Positions 1 through 5,122 of a stretch of DNA of 5,122 nt are shown one piece after another; the stretch's first letter is position 1; each line of letters opens with the position of its first letter. The DNA is from an uncultured Terrimonas sp. (lineage in GTDB: Bacteria; Bacteroidota; Bacteroidia; Chitinophagales; Chitinophagaceae), in NCBI GenBank assembly GCA_946886925.1, contig CAMPJQ010000249.1:1-5122 (forward strand), written 5' to 3'. A model generated the notes under the pieces. That model searched no databases and had not been told where the DNA came from. It saw nothing but the letters and a program-made list of their open reading frames with translations. Both the position numbers and the translations under genes were made by a program.

Positions 1-85
1 AATGAATAAAATAATTTCTTTACCTTTCATTATTGGCTTTAACCATCACATATACCGCGTTTGAAATTTTAAATCCGATGTTCTG
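1..85 (+). other. Leader upstream of the jelly-roll gene, with a 20-codon in-frame peptide
   Basis: This AT-rich stretch precedes the first gene. An ATG at 2-4 opens a 20-codon frame (begins MNKIISLPFIIG) that stops at TGA 62-64, in the same frame as the gene that starts at 86. I see no convincing Bacteroidota -33/-7 promoter pair (TTTG and TAnnTTTG) and no Shine-Dalgarno site. It may be a plain leader, a short upstream peptide, or the original 5' end of the gene cut off by a stop. The left edge of the window prevents a decision. Confidence 0.3.
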
Positions 86-1000
86 ATGCCGTATATTATT
101 TTTCCATTTATCTATTATTTTTTTGCAACGGCAAACCTGTTTGTTCCACCAGCATGTTTCACCTGCAGGGATTCGCCTCCCGGTACTATTTTTTGCGATG
201 ACTTTGAAACCGATGAAGACATCGGCAATCGTTATTTTGGTTACAACAATGACGAGGGAGAATTTATACGAATGAATGGCGTTGGCCGCGATGGCAGCGC
301 GGGTATGCGGGTGCGATGGCAAAAAGGAGAAGTAGAAGCAGGTGTATTGCAGAAATTTATAGGGAGAAACCCTGACAAGGGTATGGCTAAGACGGCCTTC
401 CCGGAAAATGATTTCAATGAAATATACTGGCGGATAGATGTAAAAAACGAAGAAGGATGGGAAGGTGGCGGTGGCGACAAATTAACCCGTGCTACCGTAA
501 TCGCCAGCAAAAAATGGCAGCAGGGAATGATTGCACATATCTGGTCGGGCGGAAAGAATCCCGGTAACAATTACCTGGTGATGGACCCGGCTACGGGAAT
601 CAGTGAAGATGGCAAGCTCATCAGCGAAAAGTATAATGATTTTGGTCACCTGAGATGGCTCGGAAGCAAGTTAGGAACAAATGATATTTTCGGCCCCGGG
701 AAAACGGGAGTTTGGAATTGCATCGTGGCGCATGTCAAATTAAATACCCCCGGAAAGGCTGATGGTGTATTTGAATTTTGGATCAACGACCAATTGCAGG
801 CGGGAAGTTACGATCTCAACTGGCATGCCGACTGGAATACAACAACAGGTAGCTATATGGTCAATGCCGTATTTTTTGAAAATTATTGGAATAATGGCTC
901 AGTAAAAGACCAGGAAAGGTATTTTGATAATATACTCATTTCCACCAAACCCATATCATGCCATTGTTCTACCGGCGAACAATCCGGAAAAGATCTGTAA
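86..1000 (+). CDS. Secreted concanavalin A-like jelly-roll protein, possible polysaccharide lyase or binding protein
   Basis: A 304-residue protein. Residues 1-18 are strongly hydrophobic and aromatic (MPYIIFPFIYYFFATA), which fits an export signal, but there is no basic n-region; a cleavage near ATA/N is plausible. The rest reads as a beta-sandwich. A CDDFET strand occurs near residue 37, a YWRIDV strand at 114-119, a GGGGDKLTRA loop near 127-136, a GVFEFWIND strand at 227-235, and a closing RYFDNILIST strand at 278-287. That final strand and the Gly-rich loop before a Lys-Leu are typical of LamG/concanavalin A-like proteins, including several polysaccharide lyase and glucanase families. I cannot assign a family or catalytic residues. 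Six cysteines (24, 27, 37, 212, 292, 294) suggest disulphides, consistent with an extracytoplasmic location. The ATG at 86 is the only ATG in this frame after the stop at 62-64, and it has no clear ribosome binding site. The fold is fairly likely; the substrate is unknown. Confidence 0.8.
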   Translation: MPYIIFPFIYYFFATANLFVPPACFTCRDSPPGTIFCDDFETDEDIGNRYFGYNNDEGEFIRMNGVGRDGSAGMRVRWQKGEVEAGVLQKFIGRNPDKGMAKTAFPENDFNEIYWRIDVKNEEGWEGGGGDKLTRATVIASKKWQQGMIAHIWSGGKNPGNNYLVMDPATGISEDGKLISEKYNDFGHLRWLGSKLGTNDIFGPGKTGVWNCIVAHVKLNTPGKADGVFEFWINDQLQAGSYDLNWHADWNTTTGSYMVNAVFFENYWNNGSVKDQERYFDNILISTKPISCHCSTGEQSGKDL

Positions 1001-1042
1001 AAGATGGTCATAGGGCGTGTGTTGCTTCTGTCCTTAGCTTAA

Positions 1043-1147
1043 AAAAATGGGTTACCGGCGATGGTGGAAATCGGGGCAAATAACAGGAGGTATGAAGTAG
1101 ATCAGTTTAATGCTCCCGGTGCAATTGGTACTCCATTATGCGGTTAA
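1043..1147 (+). pseudogene. Possible gene remnant or small ORF between the two plus-strand genes
   Basis: A 34-codon frame runs from just after a TAA (1040-1042) to a TAA at 1145-1147, with an internal ATG at 1061 that would give 28 residues. The translation (NGLPAMVEIGANNRRYE, then DQFNAPGAIGTPLCG) has a mixed, protein-like composition unlike a random AT-rich spacer. It is in the same frame as the preceding gene, which ends at 1000, with a second 12-codon peptide from ATG 1004 (MVIGRVLLLSLA) in between. It could be the decayed tail of a former gene or domain, or chance. I do not recognise the sequence. Confidence 0.2.
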
Positions 1148-1180
1148 ACCATTTCGTTGAACTGACGTAAAATGACAAAC

Positions 1181-1199
1181 AAAAAAAATAATTTTTTTT
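1181..1199. repeat. A8-TAA-T8 inverted A/T tract upstream of the hydrolase gene
   Basis: Eight A residues, a TAA centre and eight T residues form arms that can pair perfectly, about 20 bases before the ATG at 1220. On either strand it could form a weak A-U hairpin or act as a rigid A-tract that helps promoter opening. It lacks the GC-rich stem expected of an intrinsic terminator. A regulatory role is inferred only from its position. Confidence 0.35.
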
Positions 1200-1219
1200 A
1201 AAATAATCAACGATTTTTT

Positions 1220-2665
1220 ATGCGGGCACTAACAGGCATCATTGGCTTAATAGCCCTCCTTCTGGTTTCGCATGTGTCAGTTTCGCAAATCAGCGATGGA
1301 ATGCTGGTTGTACGCCCAAAAGAAATTGACAGTGTGCTGGTCAATCCCGGAATTGGCTTTACAACCTTCCAGCGTTTTAATGGTGACACCCTGTCTACGC
1401 TGAATAATAACCAGAATTGGACCGAAGGGCATACGATTGTGTACCAAAATTTCAACGGTGATCTGACCAACAAAGGGTATCCTCAAACTTCCATTGCGTA
1501 CTGGAGGGTATATTGGAGGTACCTGGAACCGGAAAAAGGGAAATACCGCTGGGATATTATTGACCAGGCATTAACCACAGCTGCAGAAAGAGGCCAAACC
1601 CTTATGCTGCGGGTAGCCTCCTACGGTAGCGGCGATAACGATGTGCCTGTGTGGTACAGGAAAATGGTGGGGGAAAACCGCGAATGGAAACACAACAGCC
1701 CGGTAAACAAGTGGCTGGTGGATGCCGAAGACCCCCGTTACGTGCAATACTTCGGCGGATTTATACAAAAACTGGGAGAGCGGTACGATGGACATCCTGT
1801 ACTGGAAGCCGTTGACCTTTCTATTGTAGGTGCCTGGGGTGAAGGAGGCGGATCGCAGTTGCTGACCCAAAAAACCCGGGAAGCGCTGGTGAATTCATAT
1901 ACCGGTCATTTCAGAAAAACACCCCTGCTGCAACTATTGACCGATGCAAAAACCAACAGGTATGCCGCTTCCAGGGGAGCTGTTGGCTGGAGGGTAGATT
2001 GCATCGGCGACCTCGGTTTTTGGGCAAAGGAACAGAATGGATGGACTCATATGTACGACTACTATCCGCAGTCCATTATAAATTTTGGCGTACAAAAAAG
2101 TTGGGAAAAGGCGCCAGTTAGCCTTGAAATCTGCGGGACATTTTACCGGTGGAAAGACAGGGAACGCTATACAACAGAACAGGTGCAGTACATATTTGAT
2201 CAAAGCCTCAAATGGCATATTTCTTCATTCAATGCAAAATCGTCACCAGTACCCCCTGAATGGAAACCACTTGTAGATGAATGGCTGAAAAAAATGGGTT
2301 ACCGTTTTGTACTCAGGAAATTCTCCTGCCCTCAAACGATAAAACGAAATGGCAAATTAGCATTTGAAACCTGGTGGGAAAATAAAGGCGTTGCCCCCTG
2401 TTATAAAGATTTCAGGCTTGCAATAATGCTCAGGAATGATAAGGACAGCATTACCTTTTTTACAAATGCTGATATACGCAAGTGGCTTCCGGGCGATAAC
2501 CTGTATGACAGCAGTCTTGCTATCCCTGCAACCTTTTCGGCAGGCGAATATGATGTACGGATAGCGATCGTTGATCCTGCAAGCGGCAAGCCCAAAATAC
2601 AACTCGCGATTGAAGGCAGGGATGCAGAAGGATGGTATGCACTCGGAAAAATAAAAATAGAATAA
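1220..2665 (+). CDS. Secreted DUF4832-type glycoside hydrolase-like TIM-barrel protein
   Basis: A 481-residue protein with a Sec signal peptide (MRALTGIIGLIALLLVSHVSVS, cleaved near residue 22). The mature protein starts with VNPGIGFTTFQ (41-51), the NPG-G-F entry motif seen in DUF4832-linked proteins. The barrel follows: YWRVYWRYLEPEKGKYRW (94-111), matching the W-x-x-LEP-x-x-G-x-Y-x-W pattern of clan A glycosidases; LMLRVASYG (128-136); and RYDGHPVLEAVDLSIVGAWGE (188-208). Glu208, after the W-G, is the likely acid/base, and Glu303 in SLEICG is a candidate nucleophile. The C-terminal 120 residues, beginning GYRFVLRK (360-367) with WWENKGVAPCY (385-395), look like the DUF4832 beta-sandwich. 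Clan A glycosidase chemistry is inferred from the fold; substrate and activity are unknown. The ATG at 1220 directly precedes the basic residue and hydrophobic core of the signal. A plus-strand jelly-roll gene lies 219 bases upstream. No lipobox or sorting tail is seen, so the product is probably periplasmic or released. Confidence 0.85.
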   Translation: MRALTGIIGLIALLLVSHVSVSQISDGMLVVRPKEIDSVLVNPGIGFTTFQRFNGDTLSTLNNNQNWTEGHTIVYQNFNGDLTNKGYPQTSIAYWRVYWRYLEPEKGKYRWDIIDQALTTAAERGQTLMLRVASYGSGDNDVPVWYRKMVGENREWKHNSPVNKWLVDAEDPRYVQYFGGFIQKLGERYDGHPVLEAVDLSIVGAWGEGGGSQLLTQKTREALVNSYTGHFRKTPLLQLLTDAKTNRYAASRGAVGWRVDCIGDLGFWAKEQNGWTHMYDYYPQSIINFGVQKSWEKAPVSLEICGTFYRWKDRERYTTEQVQYIFDQSLKWHISSFNAKSSPVPPEWKPLVDEWLKKMGYRFVLRKFSCPQTIKRNGKLAFETWWENKGVAPCYKDFRLAIMLRNDKDSITFFTNADIRKWLPGDNLYDSSLAIPATFSAGEYDVRIAIVDPASGKPKIQLAIEGRDAEGWYALGKIKIE

Positions 2666-2672
2666 GAAACGG

Positions 2673-2723
2673 AGGAATTGATCAATGACGGCTCTGCAGC
2701 TACATCATTAACCTTCAATTCCT
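2673..2723. terminator. Inverted repeat between convergent genes, possible bidirectional terminator
   Basis: The 9-base arm AGGAATTGA (2673-2681) pairs perfectly with TCAATTCCT (2715-2723). An inner AATGA (2684-2688) pairs with TCATT (2705-2709) across a small internal loop. The structure sits in the 69-base gap where the plus-strand hydrolase gene and the minus-strand lipoprotein gene end facing each other, where a shared terminator would be expected. The flanks are T-rich only in part (on the minus strand TTTCTTATTCTATTTTT follows), so it is not a textbook intrinsic terminator. Confidence 0.45.
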
Positions 2724-2734
2724 GATACTTATAT

Positions 2735-3838
2735 TTATTGGCGCCGCGCTATTACAATCCTATGTTCCGGACCCGTAACATCTTCCAGGTTCACTGCTTG
2801 CACCACAATTTCATATTTGTCTTTTACCAATGGCAGTTCCGTTACACCGGGTACATCCTTCCAATTTTCACCTTGTGCTTCTCTCAGGCGGTAAGTCTTT
2901 AAATTTGGCGTGTTTGAGGTGAGTTCAATCCTTGCCTTATTGCCTTCAATAACCACAGTAGAGGATATGGTATTAGGGGTCCATTCTATCGCGTTGCGAT
3001 CTGATACCAGGTTCATGTATGCCGTGTTGTATGCCCAATGCGGTTTGCCGTCCCATATCCACTTGTGACTGGTAAAATACCCATCATTATACATGATAAG
3101 CTGCGCACTATCGTTCGGCCATTGGATATACCTGGTATTGTACATATCCCACTCAATCCATGTATACGTACGGGCAAATTCTTCTTTGGTCATTTTATAT
3201 TCAGCATCGGCGTCTACAACTGTTCTGGCCGGCCCTGTTACCCTGGTTATGCCGGCAGCTTTATTCTTTAAATATTCTTCACGCACTTCAAGCGCCGACA
3301 GGGGAATGCCATTCTTTTCAAAATGACTGTTGTACTTGGCATCGGATAAAAACCATTTATGATACTTGTTCAGCCATATTTCATTAATGCCGTGATGACC
3401 ATCATGACCATCCTGTCCGCCAGGTCCTGCACCCAGGCACCTCGTAACATAACCATAAGCATTCATTATTGCATTCTGTACTACCATGTAATGCCCGCAA
3501 TGATACCCGCTTCCGGTTAATGCATGATCCAGTATGCTTTCACAGGAACCATCGCCGGGGTGGGGACCAGGATCATTAATTTGAATATGGTTTCTTATCC
3601 AATCCCTTAACAGCAAAATTCTTTTCAGTTCATCTGTTTCGCCATGAAAGAGGGTGTCTAACTGATACTTTTCTTTCAGTGCCTCGAATTTTGGAGAATT
3701 CAAGTCTTCAAATCCAACAAAGGCAGTATTGGGAGCAAATGCCGGGTTATCTACTTTTACAGTATGATAAGTGTTTGGAGAATCGCAACTTAATATTGAT
3801 ATTGCCATAATAGCCAGCAAAATGAATTTATTTTTCAT
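2735..3838 (-). CDS. Transglutaminase-like lipoprotein (second gene of a tandem pair)
   Basis: The frame opens with GTG ATG; I choose the ATG, giving 367 residues beginning MKNKFILLAIMAISILSC. This is a lipoprotein signal with a lipid-modified Cys18, so the product is expected to be membrane-anchored and facing the periplasm or outside. A conserved helical lead-in (HGETDELKRILLLRDWI, about 65-81) precedes a transglutaminase/papain-like core: Cys114 in YHCGHYMVVQNA, His149 in HHGINEIWLN, and Asp166 in WFLSDAKY, the usual Cys-His-Asp order. A Trp/Tyr-rich middle (residues 224-288) and a C-terminal Ig- or Fn3-like strand-rich segment (292 to the end, with TGPEHRIVIA) follow. Family members include peptidases, amidases and acyl-transferring enzymes; the substrate cannot be told. 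A GQDGHDGHHG loop before the catalytic His is unusually His/Asp/Gly-rich. The gene starts six bases after the stop of its paralogue, so they are probably co-transcribed. Confidence in the fold and triad is good; the specific function is unknown. Confidence 0.87.
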   Translation of the reverse strand: MKNKFILLAIMAISILSCDSPNTYHTVKVDNPAFAPNTAFVGFEDLNSPKFEALKEKYQLDTLFHGETDELKRILLLRDWIRNHIQINDPGPHPGDGSCESILDHALTGSGYHCGHYMVVQNAIMNAYGYVTRCLGAGPGGQDGHDGHHGINEIWLNKYHKWFLSDAKYNSHFEKNGIPLSALEVREEYLKNKAAGITRVTGPARTVVDADAEYKMTKEEFARTYTWIEWDMYNTRYIQWPNDSAQLIMYNDGYFTSHKWIWDGKPHWAYNTAYMNLVSDRNAIEWTPNTISSTVVIEGNKARIELTSNTPNLKTYRLREAQGENWKDVPGVTELPLVKDKYEIVVQAVNLEDVTGPEHRIVIARRQ

Positions 3839-3844
3839 CACTTT

Positions 3845-4972
3845 TTAGTTGTTGATTATGTAAGAAGAATATGATCTGTCAATAATTATAGTATGTTCAG
3901 GACCGGTAACACCGGCTATGTTTATCGTGCGAAATATTATTTCATTCCTGTTGTTTTTTAATTCCATTTCAACAATACCAGGAACATCATTCCAGCAACT
4001 ACCAGGCATTTCCTTCACCTGGTAAGTCTTTAAATTTGGCGTGATTGAGGTGAGTTCAATTCTTGCCTTATTGCCTTCAGTAACTACTTTGGAGGAGATG
4101 GTATTTGGCGTCCATTCAATTGCTTCACGATCTGTGGTCAAGTGCAGGTATTTTGTATGATAAGCCCAGTGAGGTTTTCCGTCTCTTATCCAGGTGTGAC
4201 TTTTAAAGTATGCATCCCCGTACATTACCAGGTCGCTGCTATCGTTTGGCCAACAAGTGTACCTGTTGTTATACTTATCCCAGCTTATCCAGGTATAAAT
4301 TCTTGCGAACAATGCTTTGGACCGGTTGTTCAATCCGGGGTAGATTGCAACTGGTATACGTCCGGGACCTTTCACAAGCGTAATGTCTGCCGCTGCGTTC
4401 TTTAGGTAAGCATCCCGAACCTCAAGGGCCGATAGTGGAATATTATCCTTCTCAAAGTGATAATCATACTTCGCATCCGACAAAAACCATTTATGGTAAG
4501 TATTCAGCCATATTTCATTGATACCATGATGTCCTTCAAGAAAGTCGGGCGTTCCTTCTCCTGCGCCCAGGCACCTCGTAACATAGCCATAAGCATTCAT
4601 TATTGCATTCTGAACAACCATGAAATGCCCGCAATGAAAGCCATGTCCTTTAAGTGCCTCATCCAATATGCTTTCAGGCGAACCATCTCCCGGGTAAGGT
4701 CCTGCATTGTTGATGTTGATTTGCTTTTTTATCCAGTTTCTCAATAACAATATCCTTTTCAGTTCGTCCGTCTCCCCATGGAAAATGGTATCCAGTTGGT
4801 ACCTGTTTTTTAACGCCTCAAATTTAGGAGCCGACAAATCTTCGTATTTCAGGAAAGCTGTATTTGGAATGGATTTAGGATTAACTACTGCCCTAACATG
4901 AAATACTTTTTTACTATTGCAGTTTAAGAGCAACAGTGCCAAAAAAGATATTATTGTTAATTGCTTTTTCAA
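3845..4972 (-). CDS. Transglutaminase-like lipoprotein (first gene of a tandem pair, TTG start)
   Basis: This is a close paralogue of the next gene, roughly two-thirds identical by eye, strongest around the triad. The open frame extends back to a TTG at 5006-5008, but no ATG occurs before residue 130 of the frame. I choose the TTG at 4970-4972, which gives 375 residues and a clean signal MKKQLTIISFLALLLLNC with Cys18. With this start, lipid Cys18 and the triad Cys114 (FHCGHFMVVQNA), His149 (HHGINEIWLN) and Asp166 (WFLSDAKY) fall at exactly the same numbers as in the paralogue, which supports both choices. Asn at the position before Cys18 is a relaxed lipobox, so the lipid anchor is likely but less certain. 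The middle Trp-rich part and the Ig-like tail (TSSITPNLKTY-like, TGPEHTIIID) match the neighbour, with a different stretch at about 205-222. The longer 5008 start would add a basic 12-residue extension. Anchored thiol hydrolase or transferase activity is inferred. Confidence 0.85.
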   Translation of the reverse strand: MKKQLTIISFLALLLLNCNSKKVFHVRAVVNPKSIPNTAFLKYEDLSAPKFEALKNRYQLDTIFHGETDELKRILLLRNWIKKQININNAGPYPGDGSPESILDEALKGHGFHCGHFMVVQNAIMNAYGYVTRCLGAGEGTPDFLEGHHGINEIWLNTYHKWFLSDAKYDYHFEKDNIPLSALEVRDAYLKNAAADITLVKGPGRIPVAIYPGLNNRSKALFARIYTWISWDKYNNRYTCWPNDSSDLVMYGDAYFKSHTWIRDGKPHWAYHTKYLHLTTDREAIEWTPNTISSKVVTEGNKARIELTSITPNLKTYQVKEMPGSCWNDVPGIVEMELKNNRNEIIFRTINIAGVTGPEHTIIIDRSYSSYIINN

Positions 4973-5122
4973 GATTCGCCGGATTGTGTATATAATTTCC
5001 TTTTGCAATTAAGCATATTTCCTTCACTATCGCTAATATAAGGAGTCTTGGATGAAAAATAGAGGGATAATGAAAATTTCCAGTTCTTTCAGCACATAAA
5101 ATTAATAAATATCAGATAAAAA
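4973..5122 (-). promoter_or_regulatory. Upstream region of the lipoprotein pair, promoter expected here
   Basis: No gene is evident in these 150 bases, and the minus-strand pair must be transcribed from here or from beyond the right edge. On the minus strand TATTTTTC (plus 5054-5061) resembles the Bacteroidota -7 box TAnnTTTG in seven of eight positions, but only a poor TGG-type -33 lies 18 bases away. An AAGGAA (minus strand, roughly 10 bases before the TTG at 5008) is the only Shine-Dalgarno-like site. The position of the promoter is uncertain. Confidence 0.35.

Larger units (their letters stand above)
1001..1219 (+). other. Intergenic region before the DUF4832-type hydrolase gene
   Basis: This 219-base gap must hold any terminator for the first gene and the promoter of the second, if they are separate units. 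No strong hairpin is visible. The last 50 bases are almost pure A and T, as is common upstream of Bacteroidota starts. TAATTTTT at 1189-1196 is near the -7 consensus TAnnTTTG, but no TTTG lies at the proper distance upstream, so I do not call a promoter. The middle contains a protein-like open stretch and a near-copy of part of the downstream gene, listed separately. Confidence 0.5.
2735..4972 (-). repeat. Tandem gene duplication of the transglutaminase-like lipoprotein
   Basis: Two head-to-tail copies occupy this span. Two DNA blocks are nearly identical between copies: 2891-2953 against 4022-4084 (3 differences in 63) and 3427-3503 against 4561-4637 (5 differences in 77). The rest is visibly more diverged, and several third positions within the blocks are unchanged. 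The copies keep the same spacing of triad residues. The pattern fits an old duplication with later patchy sequence exchange or strong local constraint. Confidence 0.85.

Noticed and set aside
20..322. A 100-codon minus-strand open frame opposite the start of the jelly-roll gene
   Set aside because: It overlaps the better supported plus-strand gene and its translation has no recognisable motif; the plus-strand product shows clear beta-sandwich strands.
1157..1196. Possible promoter of the hydrolase gene: TTG at 1157-1159 with TAATTTTT at 1189-1196
   Set aside because: The spacing between the elements is about 29 bases, well above the usual 19 to 21.
2691..2700. CTGCAG palindrome inside the convergent gap
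   Set aside because: A six-base palindrome is expected by chance and sits in the loop of the larger inverted repeat.
3038..3387. Several plus-strand open frames of 75-77 codons opposite the lipoprotein gene
   Set aside because: They are antisense shadows of a strongly supported minus-strand gene with a signal peptide and catalytic motifs, and their translations show no domain-like pattern.
5054..5083. Candidate promoter on the minus strand (TATTTTTC with a weak TGG-type -33)
   Set aside because: The -33 element is poor and similar partial matches are frequent in AT-rich DNA, so it is mentioned only within the upstream-region entry.
5052..5099. A 15-codon plus-strand frame with an AGGAG seven bases upstream (MKNRGIMKISSSFST)
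   Set aside because: It is very short, has low-complexity composition, and overlaps the expected promoter region of the minus-strand genes; the AGGAG is likely chance in a lineage that rarely uses such sites.

Overview
The window looks like chromosomal DNA of a Bacteroidota species, plausibly a Chitinophagaceae-type soil or plant-associated bacterium. The supporting signs are a moderate GC content, genes without clear Shine-Dalgarno sites, AT-rich leaders, and an all-secreted gene set that pairs lipoproteins with carbohydrate-active-type proteins. The assignment is inferred from style; there is no rRNA or other marker gene.

Layout: two plus-strand genes occupy the left half. The first (86-1000) encodes a secreted jelly-roll (concanavalin A-like) protein of the sort used to bind or cleave polysaccharide. 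The second (1220-2665) encodes a secreted TIM-barrel glycosidase-like protein with a DUF4832-type C-terminal domain. The 219-base gap between them holds an AT-rich leader, a protein-like 34-codon open stretch, and a short near-copy of part of the downstream gene. Two minus-strand genes occupy the right half and converge on the first pair across a 69-base gap with an inverted repeat. They are tandem paralogues (3845-4972, then 2735-3838), both predicted lipoproteins with a transglutaminase-like Cys-His-Asp triad and an Ig-like C-terminal tail. They are separated by only six bases and are probably one transcript read from the right edge.

Working together: all four products appear to be exported, so the locus probably acts on material at the cell surface or outside it. 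The plus-strand pair points to polysaccharide. The minus-strand pair points to thiol-dependent hydrolysis or transfer on a peptide or amide bond. No SusC/SusD, regulator, transposase, tRNA, rRNA or CRISPR is visible, so a joint pathway is a hypothesis. The most distinctive elements are the duplicated lipoproteins, which carry patches of unusually high DNA identity suggesting gene conversion, and the DUF4832-type hydrolase candidate.
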